Assembly: GCF_019976755.1 (NCBI RefSeq) | Contig: NZ_AP023441.1 | Coordinates: forward strand, 7,065,501-7,129,500 | Source of the DNA: Nostoc sp. MS1 | Lineage (GTDB): Bacteria; Cyanobacteriota; Cyanobacteriia; Cyanobacteriales; Nostocaceae | Direction: 5' to 3' | DNA length: 64,000 nucleotides | Shown: piece by piece, positions 17,288 to 25,993 of the stretch | Layout: every line of letters begins with the position of its first letter | How positions within the stretch are numbered: position 1 is the first letter of the stretch | Position numbers and translations under genes: made by a program | Notes under the pieces: generated by a model | Database searches by the model: none | Seen by the model: the letters and a program-made list of their open reading frames with translations, nothing else | Told to the model about the DNA's origin: nothing

Positions 17288-18652
17288 ATGAACAACCCTG
17301 TTTATCAAACTGTGATTCTCGGCGGTGGTTTTACCGGACTCTTTACCGCCTTACACTTAGCTCATGAACATTATCCTCGCTCGGTGATTTTAATTGATAA
17401 AAATGAGCGATTTTGTTTTAAGCCATTGCTTTACGAATACTTCGATGGCGAGATGGATACCTTGCAAGTAGTACCACGTTTTTCGGAATTACTGAAAGGT
17501 AGTGGTGTTATCTTTGTGCAAGATACCGTACAAACGGTAGACTTACATCAAAAGGAAGTCAAATTAGCTTCTGGTAACTCCTACAATTACAGCAATTTAG
17601 TATTAGCTTTAGGTAGCGTTACTGGTTATCATCATGTTGATGGTGCAAAAGAAAATGCGTTTCCTTTTTGGACGCAAGCAGATGCGATCGCCCTTGACAA
17701 ACATTTACGTGACTGCTTACAAAAAGCCATCCAAACCGATGATGCAGAACAACGTCGCCAACTATTAACAGTAGTTGTAGTTGGTGGTGGTGCTTCTGGT
17801 GTGGAAATGGCAGCGACTTTAGCAGATTTTCTCCCACATTGGTATGAAGGTTTAAGGGGTAATGCTGCGGAAATTCGTATAGTTCTGCTCAATCATGGTC
17901 AAGAAATTCTTGATGGTGATATTAACAATCCGTTGCGTCCCATTGCCCAGAAAGAGTTACAAAAACGAACTATTCCGATTGAAATCCTCACAGGAGCAGA
18001 AGCCACTGCTGTACGTCCCCATGCAATTGAATATAAAAGCAATGATGAAATTAAGACCTTAGCAACCCACACCACAATCTGGACGGCTGGCACTTCTAAC
18101 CATCCCCTAATTCAAGAGTTACCCATTCCTCAAGAACATAGGGATCATCATGGTCGTCCTCTAGTTACGCCTACAATGCAATTACTTGATTTCCCAGAGG
18201 TATTTGTTGGTGGGGATTGTGCAGCAGTTCAAAATAATTCACTACCAGCTACAGCCCAGGTGGCTTATCAGCAAGGAGCAACTATTGGGCGGAATTTGAA
18301 GGCACTAGCTTTAGGTGAACCTCTCAAGCCTGTTAAGGTTAACATCCGGGGAACTTTATTAAAATTGGGGTTAAATGATGCTGCTGCCAACTTATTCAAT
18401 GTTTTTGAAGTTGCAGGTGAACCCGCGCACTTAATTCGTCAAGGCACTTATTTAACCCTATTACCAAGTCCAATTCACGACTTTAAAGCGACTACAGAAT
18501 GGTTAGATGAAGAGCTATTTCATCAACATCTTGATCCGCAGGATGTAGGTAAAAAAGTTGTGCAGGCGGTGGAATTAGTTGGGGCTGGAGTTGTGGGCGT
18601 TTTAGTTGCCAGGAAGTTATTACAAATGTTGGGTGATGAGGAGAAAAAATAG
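17288..18652 (+). CDS. Type II NAD(P)H:quinone oxidoreductase (NDH-2)
   Basis: A 454-residue flavoprotein with the FAD motif GGGFTGLFTALHL near 12 and the NAD(P)H motif VVGGGASGVEMAATLADF near 164. FVGGDCAA near 309 binds the flavin tail. The C-terminal helix ends the protein and can anchor it to the membrane face. It passes electrons from NAD(P)H to quinone without proton pumping. Sitting just behind the CuA-less oxidase genes, it would complete a minimal NADH to quinol to O2 chain. The ATG follows directly on a CTCCCC repeat, so no normal ribosome site is visible. Confidence 0.9.
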   Translation: MNNPVYQTVILGGGFTGLFTALHLAHEHYPRSVILIDKNERFCFKPLLYEYFDGEMDTLQVVPRFSELLKGSGVIFVQDTVQTVDLHQKEVKLASGNSYNYSNLVLALGSVTGYHHVDGAKENAFPFWTQADAIALDKHLRDCLQKAIQTDDAEQRRQLLTVVVVGGGASGVEMAATLADFLPHWYEGLRGNAAEIRIVLLNHGQEILDGDINNPLRPIAQKELQKRTIPIEILTGAEATAVRPHAIEYKSNDEIKTLATHTTIWTAGTSNHPLIQELPIPQEHRDHHGRPLVTPTMQLLDFPEVFVGGDCAAVQNNSLPATAQVAYQQGATIGRNLKALALGEPLKPVKVNIRGTLLKLGLNDAAANLFNVFEVAGEPAHLIRQGTYLTLLPSPIHDFKATTEWLDEELFHQHLDPQDVGKKVVQAVELVGAGVVGVLVARKLLQMLGDEEKK

Positions 18653-18691
18653 GGTGTAAAGATAATTTTTTGATAAAAAGGAAATTTATTG

Positions 18692-19657
18692 ATGACTACG
18701 CCTAGTCAAACTGATATACAGGTGCAAAGAGTTAGAGCTATTGGTTTAACGGTAACAAACTGCCTTCGCTCTTTGAATTTCTATACACAAGCACTTGGTT
18801 TTGAATTAGTTTCTGATATCACAGTTGCAGGCGAAGAATACAGCAATATAGTAGGTGTACCTGGGGCAGAAATTCGCATTGTCACCTTGCGTTTAGGTGA
18901 TGAAATCATCGAATTGATGGAATATCTCAACATTGACTCTCAACCCATTCCCAGCGATTCCCAAAGTAATGACCTATGGTTTCAACATTTGGCGATTGTG
19001 GTGAGTGATATGGATAGAGCTTATGCTCATCTGTGTGCATTTCCTATTCAACCCATATCTACAGCACCGCAAACAATACCACCTGGAAATGAAGCGTCTG
19101 GTGGTGTCCGCGCTTTTAAATTTAAAGACCCTGATGGACACGATTTAGAGCTAATTTGGTTTCCGCCTGATAAGGGACAAGATAAGTGGCATCAAAACCA
19201 GGATCGCTTATTTTTAGGAATTGATCATAGTGCGATGGCTATTTCTCACACCGAGCAGAGTCTACACTTTTACCGTGACCTCTTGGGAATGGAAGTTGAC
19301 AGCCGTAGCCTTAACTGGCGTGCAACCCAAGCTCGGATGGATAATTTACCAGGAGCCGAAGTTAAAATTACAGCACTGCGACCAGTTCAAGACGGGGTAG
19401 GAATTGAACTGCTAGATTATCTTGTGCCAGGTAAAGGTCGTCCCATACCAAGCAATTGGAAAAGTTGCGATATTGCACACATGCAAATTCAGATGGTTGT
19501 CAATAATCTTGAGCAGTTAGTAGAGAAGCTACGACGTAATGGTGTTGAGTTTGTATCACCACAGATTATACAGCTTAGAGATAGCTCATTTGCTTATCGG
19601 CAAGCTTGCTTAGTAAAAGATCCTGATGGACACGCTTTATTGCTAATTGCAGAATGA
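18692..19657 (+). CDS. VOC superfamily protein with two glyoxalase-like domains
   Basis: I choose ATG 18692 (321 aa) over the preceding TTG because AAAAGGAAA lies 8-10 nt before it. Two vicinal-oxygen-chelate domains are present, about residues 10-155 and 170-320. Each has the pattern FYTQALGFELVSD / FYRDLLGMEVDSR and the C-terminal KDPDGHDLELI / KDPDGHALLLI with the metal-binding Glu. The second domain ends with LIAE. The family includes dioxygenases, lyases and resistance proteins; the substrate is not readable. It follows NDH-2 at 39 nt and may be the last gene of that unit. Confidence 0.85.
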   Translation: MTTPSQTDIQVQRVRAIGLTVTNCLRSLNFYTQALGFELVSDITVAGEEYSNIVGVPGAEIRIVTLRLGDEIIELMEYLNIDSQPIPSDSQSNDLWFQHLAIVVSDMDRAYAHLCAFPIQPISTAPQTIPPGNEASGGVRAFKFKDPDGHDLELIWFPPDKGQDKWHQNQDRLFLGIDHSAMAISHTEQSLHFYRDLLGMEVDSRSLNWRATQARMDNLPGAEVKITALRPVQDGVGIELLDYLVPGKGRPIPSNWKSCDIAHMQIQMVVNNLEQLVEKLRRNGVEFVSPQIIQLRDSSFAYRQACLVKDPDGHALLLIAE

Positions 19658-20089
19658 TATGCAAACAATTTAAGAATATACAATGCTGCGTAAGCATAAT
19701 TAACATAAAATATTTGTGAACAAACCATGCCATATCATGGTTTCTCAAAAAACCTGAATTAGTAACACTATAGTTACCCTTCTTAATAAATATTTATAAT
19801 TAAACCTTACTATTCTCAGTCTTTAGCTAGAGATTCACTTATGGTCTTTTTATATTAAACTTTTATAATTCAATCTAATCTGTTCTATAGTGTTAGTGTC
19901 CTATATTTATATAGTATAAAATTCAATTTAACATCAAGTTGATTTAATTAATTAAAAAATCTTGTAACAGCCCATCGGCTCAGTTCGCGCTAAGAAATTA
20001 CTCAACTTATCTTAGTAGCGAATACTATTATTAAAAATAATTTAAACAGTTGGGAATAAAATTATGTTAAATAAAAGTGATAATTAAAA
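19658..20089. other. Intergenic region with a weak hairpin
   Basis: AT-rich, no gene. 19722-19743 forms AAACCATG-6-CATGGTTT, perhaps a terminator for the VOC gene although no T run follows. The rest should contain the promoter of the transporter gene at 20090. Confidence 0.5.
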
Positions 20090-21136
20090 ATGGCAGATTC
20101 TAGAGATGGAGACAATGGAAACTTTCAGCTAACTCGTGGTGCGCCGTTTGCGGTAATACTGGCAACAATACTTTACATCTTATACCAACTTTTACCAGTA
20201 TTGGAACTAATAGCTATTGCAGCATTAATTGCTTTAGTTTTAAGAACATTGTTACGCTTTTTGCAAAAGTTGGTAAAGTCACAGGATATTGCGGTTGTAC
20301 TATTAATTGGATTAATAGTTGGTTTTGGTGTATTGATGACTACTGTAGTTATACCTAGTGCCATATCTGAGGTTCAAAATTTACTAGTCACACTGCCAAC
20401 TTATCTCAACACATTGACAGGAGATGTAGAGCAACTGCGGAGTAAATTTCCCTTTATTCCTGACATTTCCCAATCAATAATACAATTGCGGAACTTTATT
20501 AATCAATTACTGGGCGGTGTTCCTATTTTCTTGGGTCAAGCTTTTAATTTCACGCTGGAGTTAGTAGCAACAGTGATTTTGGCGCTGTATATGGCTTACG
20601 ATCCTAAAACTTTGGTGAAGGGTATTTTACGGTTAATACCTCGCCGACATCACCAACGGTTTACACGAGTCCTCAAGGCTTGCCAGTTGAGACTACGTGG
20701 TTGGATTTTTGGTACAGGGATTGCCATGTTATTTCTCGGTGTGGGCGCTGGCTTAGGACTGTGGATTTTAGGGATTCCGTCAGCTTTCGCCTTTGGCATT
20801 ATTGCAGGTTTATTGGAGATTATTCCTTACTTTGGTTCCATTGTTGGTACTTTTTTACCAGCATTAGTAGCTCTGAGCATTTCACCCATCAAGTTAGTAT
20901 TTGTTCTGATACTATTTTTGGTTCTAAATCAGCTAGATGCTCATATTGTTCAACCCTTGGTTATGGGACAGCAAGTTAATGTACATCCTGTAATGGTGAT
21001 TGTGACGTTTCTCGTCATGGGTAAGCTATTTGGATTTATTGGGGTCTTGCTTGCGGTTCCAGCCGCCGCTATCTTTGTCACAATCATTGATGAGTTCACA
21101 CTTAAGGAGTCGGAAACGGAACTACCTCCAGCATGA
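20090..21136 (+). CDS. AI-2E family transporter (PerM/YdiK-like)
   Basis: A 348-residue membrane protein with about eight helices. The family motif region is FGIIAGLLEIIPYFGSIVGT (about 244), followed by LNQLDAHIVQPLVMGQQVNVHP (about 282) and GVLLAVPAAA. The large soluble stretch between helices 3 and 4 (about 95-145) is typical. Members export small molecules or act in Na+/H+ exchange; the substrate here is unknown. It faces the DoxX gene tail to tail with only 16 nt between them. Confidence 0.87.
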   Translation: MADSRDGDNGNFQLTRGAPFAVILATILYILYQLLPVLELIAIAALIALVLRTLLRFLQKLVKSQDIAVVLLIGLIVGFGVLMTTVVIPSAISEVQNLLVTLPTYLNTLTGDVEQLRSKFPFIPDISQSIIQLRNFINQLLGGVPIFLGQAFNFTLELVATVILALYMAYDPKTLVKGILRLIPRRHHQRFTRVLKACQLRLRGWIFGTGIAMLFLGVGAGLGLWILGIPSAFAFGIIAGLLEIIPYFGSIVGTFLPALVALSISPIKLVFVLILFLVLNQLDAHIVQPLVMGQQVNVHPVMVIVTFLVMGKLFGFIGVLLAVPAAAIFVTIIDEFTLKESETELPPA

Positions 21137-21152
21137 GTTATGTCATCAGAGT

Positions 21153-21722
21153 TTAGCGTCCGAAAATCGCCGCATCTATTGAATAAGCACCAGGGCCTAA
21201 AACTGCGATCGCAATCAGCATCACGCAGTACATCAACGCTTTTTCCCAATTTGGCGGTTCACCTTTTCCTAGAGGGCCTTTATACTGGTCTTCGGGAATT
21301 AAGTAAGGATCTGTGGCGACAAAGGGCAGACCTTGCATCAGATGTAACAATATGGCAAATAACATAGAAGCCAGAATCGGTAAAGTTGCCAAAAGTGTCA
21401 GTAAGCCAATAATTAAGAACAATCCACCACCCAACATCGACCATGCAGAGATAATGCAGAGAAAAACAGGTGTATTGATAGATTCAGCCCACCGCCGAAC
21501 ATGCAGCACCTTGGGGTAGCCGTGGATTAAAAACAATCCGCCAACAGTAACTCTCAGTAATAGTAGTGCTAATCCTGCCAGTCCACCGGGATAGGCATAA
21601 ACCAGAGAACTCACCAAATGCGGCCCCAGGAATGGATAATTAACTACAGCTAATCCAAAAACCATTACCTTTGGTATTACCCAAACAGCGATCGCTACAC
21701 CCAGCACAAATTGATAAATCAT
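21153..21722 (-). CDS. DoxX-family membrane protein
   Basis: I start at ATG 21722 (MIYQFVLGVAIAVW, 189 aa) because it overlaps the stop of the upstream lactonase gene as ATGA, a coupling signal. A longer frame to 21788 lies inside that gene. It has four or five membrane helices with the DoxX signature LLRVTVGGLFLIHGYPKVLH (about 66-85) and GGGLFLIIGLLTLLATLPIL. DoxX/DoxD relatives feed electrons from reduced substrates to quinone, and others are assembly factors. Coupling to a gluconolactonase suggests a link to sugar oxidation. Confidence 0.8.
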   Translation of the reverse strand: MIYQFVLGVAIAVWVIPKVMVFGLAVVNYPFLGPHLVSSLVYAYPGGLAGLALLLLRVTVGGLFLIHGYPKVLHVRRWAESINTPVFLCIISAWSMLGGGLFLIIGLLTLLATLPILASMLFAILLHLMQGLPFVATDPYLIPEDQYKGPLGKGEPPNWEKALMYCVMLIAIAVLGPGAYSIDAAIFGR

Positions 21723-22624
21723 AGCTGCACACCACGGGTATTGAGGTTGATAGCGTATAAAGATTTGCCTGCGGTGATAAATAGACAATCGCCTTCCTTA
21801 CCACCTAAAGTTAGATTGGCGCAGGTTTCCGGTACGAGAATCTTCCCTAACCGAGTTCCGTCAGAGGTATATATTTGCACACTATCTTGAGAACTGGTAA
21901 AAACATTGCCATATTTATCAACTCGCAAGCCATCAGGTTGTCCCGGCGAGATTTCTGCAAATACACGCCCATTCTTTGCCCATCGACCATCTACAACCTC
22001 GTACACACGAATATGATGAGGCCCGTCTGGAATATTAAAGGCGGCTGTATCAGAAACATACAGCAGACTTTCATCGGGATGGAAAGCCAGTCCGTTGGGG
22101 CGCACCATGTCCGTAACTACAGGATAAATCTCCCTTGTTGCTGGGTCGAAGCGATATACGTAACTTCCAGGCTGTTCTTGTTCGCCACCGTATCCTTGAT
22201 TTGGCTCGGTGATGCCGTAAGGTGGGTCAGTAAACCAAATTGTGCCGTCGCTTTTGACTACTAAATCATTGGGACTGTTGAGGCGTTTACCATCGTAGCC
22301 ATCTACTAAAACCTGCCATTGCCCATCATGTTCGCGGCGGATAATGGCACGCAGACCAGAAGAACAGGCAACTATACGACCCTCTAAGTCCCGGTAATTA
22401 CCACTTTGGTAATCAGAGGGGTCACGTAAAACAGTTACATTGTCAGTGGGACTCCACCGCAGCAGGCGATTACCGTGAGCATCACTCCACACAACGCTGT
22501 TATCTTCTTGGATGTATACAGGGCCTTCGCTGTGAACGGCTCCGTTAGCCAGCTTTTGCAGTGAAGCATCGGTCGATAAGATAGCAAGTAGGCGATCGTC
22601 ATAAATCTCTATGGCTTTAGCCAT
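21719..22624 (-). CDS. SMP-30/gluconolactonase family beta-propeller hydrolase
   Basis: A 301-residue protein without a signal peptide. The family motifs are GPVYIQEDNSVVWSDAHGNR (about 35), LNSPNDLVVKSDGTIWFTDP (about 115), RPNGLAFHPDESLLYVSDT (about 174) and PGQPDGLRVDKYGNVFTS (about 227). The Glu, Asn and Asp metal ligands are in place. It opens sugar lactones such as gluconolactone. It overlaps the DoxX gene by 4 nt. With the SDR glucose dehydrogenase, the GMC enzyme and the gluconokinase it would supply gluconate. Confidence 0.88.
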   Translation of the reverse strand: MAKAIEIYDDRLLAILSTDASLQKLANGAVHSEGPVYIQEDNSVVWSDAHGNRLLRWSPTDNVTVLRDPSDYQSGNYRDLEGRIVACSSGLRAIIRREHDGQWQVLVDGYDGKRLNSPNDLVVKSDGTIWFTDPPYGITEPNQGYGGEQEQPGSYVYRFDPATREIYPVVTDMVRPNGLAFHPDESLLYVSDTAAFNIPDGPHHIRVYEVVDGRWAKNGRVFAEISPGQPDGLRVDKYGNVFTSSQDSVQIYTSDGTRLGKILVPETCANLTLGGKEGDCLFITAGKSLYAINLNTRGVQL

Positions 22625-23103
22625 AAGAAACTCCTGATTATTTAACTTAGTAGCTGATAATAAATGACAGGTTTAATTTAATACAAATTTGATGTAAAAA
22701 TACAGTAATATTCATCTAAGTAACTGTTATTTTTATAATGCTAATTATTATTTTAACATTTTACATTCACCTCAAACTTTAGACATATATTCTGCTAACA
22801 ACTTATTTATATTAACAAGTAACTATTAATTGACGATTAAATTTAGTAGACATCCAAATAAAACTATATAGATAAAAAATGAAATTAAAATGAAATTTTA
22901 ACCTATCCTTGGTTTGAGAAAATACTAATTCTTAAGATGGAAGCAACATAAACATCAAAGTTATAGTCTTAGTGAATGAATCTATCCCTAGAGTTATGCA
23001 AACTTTACAGAAGAAGAATTAACTAATGGTTTGAAATTCTTGCCAAATTACTTTAAACAAAACGGTAGGAAGAGACTTATTTACTCGTAATAAACATAAA
23101 AAT
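22625..23103. other. Divergent intergenic region
   Basis: About 480 bp between the lactonase gene (minus) and the GMC gene (plus). It is AT-rich and must hold both promoters. I see no repeat, hairpin or frame of note. Confidence 0.5.
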
Positions 23104-24678
23104 ATGACGAGCATTACCGAACATTACGACATTATTATTATCGGCACAGGAGCAGGTGGAGGTACATTAACTAATCGCCTTGCACCTACAGGTAAAAAGA
23201 TTTTAGTTTTGGAAAGGGGTGACTTTTTACCGAGAGAAAAAGAGAATTGGAATCCACAAGAAGTTTATCAAAAACATCGCTATCACACCGATGAAGAATG
23301 GTACAACAAGGATGGTAAAGCCTTTAAACCCCAGACTGGTTATTGGGTTGGCGGTAATACTAAACTTTATGGTGCAGCTTTAATAAGATTTCGGGAGCGA
23401 GATTTTGAAAAGGTAATTCATAAAGGAGGAATTTCTCCCGAATGGCCTTTGAAATATCAAGACTTTGAGCCTTATTATACCCAGGCAGAAAAGCTATACG
23501 ATGTGCATGGAAAAGCAGGAGAAGACCCCACAGAACCACCCCGTAGTGAGCCTTATCCTTATGCGCCTGTAAGTCATGAGCCGGATATGCAGTCCCTAGT
23601 TGATGGTATCCGTGAACTTGGGTATTACCCATTTCATTTACCCATCGGATTAAAGCTGAATGAAAGCGATCGCCTCAACAGCCCCTGCATTCGCTGCGAT
23701 ACTTTTGATGGATACCCCTGTCTAGTCCACGCCAAAGCCGATGCTGATGTCAATGCTATTCGTCCGGCTCAGGAAAAGTATGCTAATGTTACCCTCCTGA
23801 CCAATGCTAAGGTATTGCGCCTACATACCAGTGAGTCGGGAAAAGAAGTGAGGAAGGTAGAGGTGGAAATTGCTGGGGAGCCTCACTACTTCCAGGGTGA
23901 TATTGTGGTGGTTGCTTGTGGTTCTGTCAACTCCCCGGCTTTGTTGTTAAGGTCTGCGAACGATAAACATCCCAATGGCTTGGCAAACAGTTCCGCTCAG
24001 GTAGGGCGGAATTTTATGAAGCAGTTGGAAACAGCGATCGTTTCCATCCACCTAGAAATAAATCACGCCAAGTTTCAAAAAACGATCGCTGTGAATGATT
24101 TTTACTGGGGAGAGCCGGATTTTCCTTATCCAATGGGCATGGTACAGAATACGGGCAATGTCCTAGCTGATATGATTCCCGCAGAAGCACCGCCACTGAT
24201 GGCTCCGTTTATCAAGTTGATTCCACATTTTGAGAGGCATTTGTTAGCCCAAAGGTCAGTTGGTTGGTGGTTGCAAACAGAAGATTTACCAGACCCAAAT
24301 AATCGGATTCGTGTAGTGGGTGACAAGATACATATTGACTATACCCTCAACAATACCGAAGCAGGCGATCGCTTAATTCATCGTTGGACATCTGTACTTA
24401 AATCAATCCCCGGCTCTGCTAAACACGTCCTACCATTTAGTATTTATCCCCGCACTCATCTACCAGAACAAGCGGTAGCCCATCAATGCGGTAGCTGTCG
24501 ATTTGGCACAGACCCTCAAACTTCAGTCCTTGACCTCAATTGCCGTACTCATGATGTTGATAATCTTTATGTGGTCGATAGTAGTTTCTTTCCCTCAAAT
24601 TCCGGCGCTAACCCCACACTCACAATTATGGCTAATGCGTTGCGCGTAGGCGACCATCTAGCTGAACGATTGCAGTAA
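23104..24678 (+). CDS. GMC-family FAD oxidoreductase
   Basis: A 524-residue flavoprotein. The FAD-binding motif IIGTGAGGGTLTNRLA is near 12, ERGDFLPRE near 38, GGNTKLYGAALIRF near 84, and the catalytic histidine region AHQCGSCRFG near 460. It ends FPSNSGANPTLTIMANALRVGD. A short cysteine cluster (CIRC-x7-C, about 199-210) resembles those in bacterial and cyanobacterial sugar or choline dehydrogenase relatives. No signal peptide is seen. Members oxidise alcohols or sugars, often reducing quinone or cytochrome. Next to the lactonase, glucose or another aldose is a reasonable substrate but unproven. Confidence 0.87.
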   Translation: MTSITEHYDIIIIGTGAGGGTLTNRLAPTGKKILVLERGDFLPREKENWNPQEVYQKHRYHTDEEWYNKDGKAFKPQTGYWVGGNTKLYGAALIRFRERDFEKVIHKGGISPEWPLKYQDFEPYYTQAEKLYDVHGKAGEDPTEPPRSEPYPYAPVSHEPDMQSLVDGIRELGYYPFHLPIGLKLNESDRLNSPCIRCDTFDGYPCLVHAKADADVNAIRPAQEKYANVTLLTNAKVLRLHTSESGKEVRKVEVEIAGEPHYFQGDIVVVACGSVNSPALLLRSANDKHPNGLANSSAQVGRNFMKQLETAIVSIHLEINHAKFQKTIAVNDFYWGEPDFPYPMGMVQNTGNVLADMIPAEAPPLMAPFIKLIPHFERHLLAQRSVGWWLQTEDLPDPNNRIRVVGDKIHIDYTLNNTEAGDRLIHRWTSVLKSIPGSAKHVLPFSIYPRTHLPEQAVAHQCGSCRFGTDPQTSVLDLNCRTHDVDNLYVVDSSFFPSNSGANPTLTIMANALRVGDHLAERLQ

Positions 24679-24737
24679 ATCAAATAAAACTTTTGCCGAG
24701 AAATGCTAACAAATCTAATTATTTATGGGATAGAAAA

Positions 24738-25148
24738 ATGACACAAGACAAACAGCCTGATTTAGCCGCACAAAACCAAACTTCCCTGGAAGCATCTGTC
24801 AATGCTCATCCAACTGATTCAGAAAACTCTCCAGAAATATCCTCTCATACTCACCCTTTAGCAACGGGATTGGGAGCCGTAGGGGGTGGGATTGCTGGAG
24901 CCGCATTAGGTCGTTCAATTGGTGGTAAACTAGGGGCTGCCCTTGGTGGAGTTACGGGAGCAATTACTGGCACAGTTGCAGCTAATAAATTAGCAGAGTA
25001 TGCCGAGGATTTTATTGAGGAACTCCAACCAACTATTAGCTTGGGATTAGGTGCTGATCACAAACCAATTGAATTACCCCGTCATTATAGTTGGGAAGAA
25101 TTACAAGCACTATCAAAACCACAAGGTGGAGTAATTCAACACCAATAG
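24738..25148 (+). CDS. Small glycine-zipper protein
   Basis: I choose ATG 24738 (MTQDKQPDLAAQ, 136 aa); a TTG 45 nt upstream gives a longer, less likely form. Residues about 50-93 are a glycine zipper (GAVGGGIAGAALGRSIGGKL, then GAALGGVTGAITGTVAANKL), a membrane-associating helical hairpin. The polar N and C termini flank it. The C terminus HYSWEELQALSKPQGG is conserved-looking but I cannot name it. It lies 59 nt behind the GMC gene and ends before a good terminator, so it is probably co-transcribed. Confidence 0.7.
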   Translation: MTQDKQPDLAAQNQTSLEASVNAHPTDSENSPEISSHTHPLATGLGAVGGGIAGAALGRSIGGKLGAALGGVTGAITGTVAANKLAEYAEDFIEELQPTISLGLGADHKPIELPRHYSWEELQALSKPQGGVIQHQ

Positions 25149-25154
25149 CTAACA

Positions 25155-25415
25155 TCAAATCAAGGTCAAAGAGCCTGCCTTTGCAGGCTTTGTTTGTGTA
25201 GCCTCAATGTTAATCGTTATACCATTAAAGTCTCGCAAAACAGTTTCACCCAGAATCATCGTTAGGTACATGGTGGCTGCCCAAAGGGTAATGAAACAGC
25301 TTTCTAGGGGAAATTCCATTCCTTCTCTACGTAGCATGGCATCTGCTTTTAAGCCAAAAAAGACAGAACCAATGGTCATGCCAATAAAAGCAACCCACAG
25401 CCAAAATTGAATCAT
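25155..25415 (-). pseudogene. Truncated microbial rhodopsin (helices A and B only)
   Basis: An 86-codon frame. Residues 2-22 (FWLWVAFIGMTIGSVFFGLK) match helix A of microbial rhodopsins, including GMTIG as in Anabaena sensory rhodopsin. Residues 42-60 (ITLWAATMYLTMILGET) match helix B (compare FTMYLSMLLG of bacteriorhodopsin). After DFNG the similarity stops and a junk tail reads into the terminator hairpin. Helices C-G, with the counter-ion Asp and the retinal Lys, are absent, so it cannot be a photoreceptor or pump. The ATG lies 4 nt from a large inverted-repeat element that occupies the expected promoter region. Best read as a remnant left after a deletion. Confidence 0.65.
25172..25189. 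terminator. Rho-independent terminator
   Basis: AGCCTGC-CTTT-GCAGGCT is a perfect 7-bp stem, followed on the plus strand by TTGTTTGT. It ends the GMC/glycine-zipper transcript and overlaps the tail of the minus-strand rhodopsin remnant. Confidence 0.75.
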
Positions 25416-25418
25416 ATT

Positions 25419-25942
25419 AAGTAGCTCAGTGTTAAAGATTATCGCTATGGCAAGGCAGGAGGCAGAAGGCAGGAGGCAGGAGAGAAGAGGGTTATAGCCT
25501 TGTTTACCTTTCTTAACTTAGCTTTGTTTTTTCCCACCGACTTACTTATTATCAACCAAATATTTTTTGAGGCAACTATGTTATTGATAGTTGTGAAAAT
25601 AGTTTAGAAAATAACTGTAGTGGTTGCTTCATACTATTGAAATAACCATTATTTATATCTCAAGAAGCACAAGAATTTCATGTTGATTTCATTTTTTTAT
25701 AAAACCAAAAACTAGGCAATCAACAAAGTTTCTATCTTAAGTAGAATAAAAGTTTCACTTTAGTTTCATTATTTTGGTAAAAGCTATAAATTAAGTAAGT
25801 CGGTGGAAAAAAACAAAACTAAGTTAAGAAAGGTAAATAAAGTTATAACCCTCTTCCCTCCTGCCTTGTCTTCGACACGCTCCGCGAACTGCCTCCTGCC
25901 TCCTGCCTTGCTATAGCGATAATTTTTAACACTGAGCTACTT
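25419..25942. repeat. 524-bp inverted-repeat element (arms about 128 and 150 bp)
   Basis: The left arm 25419-25546 begins AAGTAGCTCAGTGTTAAAGA and ends CCACCGACTTACTT. The right arm 25793-25942 is its reverse complement: it begins AAGTAAGTCGGTGG and ends TTTTTAACACTGAGCTACTT. Shared inner words are the GCAAGGCAGGAGGCAG block, AAGAGGGTTATA and TTTACCTTTCTTAACTTAG. The right arm carries an extra piece with CTTCGACACGCTCCGCGAAC. The 246-nt centre is AT-rich and non-coding. It could form a very long hairpin and resembles a miniature inverted-repeat element. No transposase is seen and target duplications are not obvious. Confidence 0.85.
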
Positions 25943-25993
25943 AAGTGAAAGGTAAAACATAGGAGAAATTGATTCAACCGCTACTACTAAAAA

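Noticed and set aside
25207..25410. 67-codon plus-strand frame antisense to the rhodopsin remnant
   Set aside because: No motif; the minus strand carries clear rhodopsin helices.
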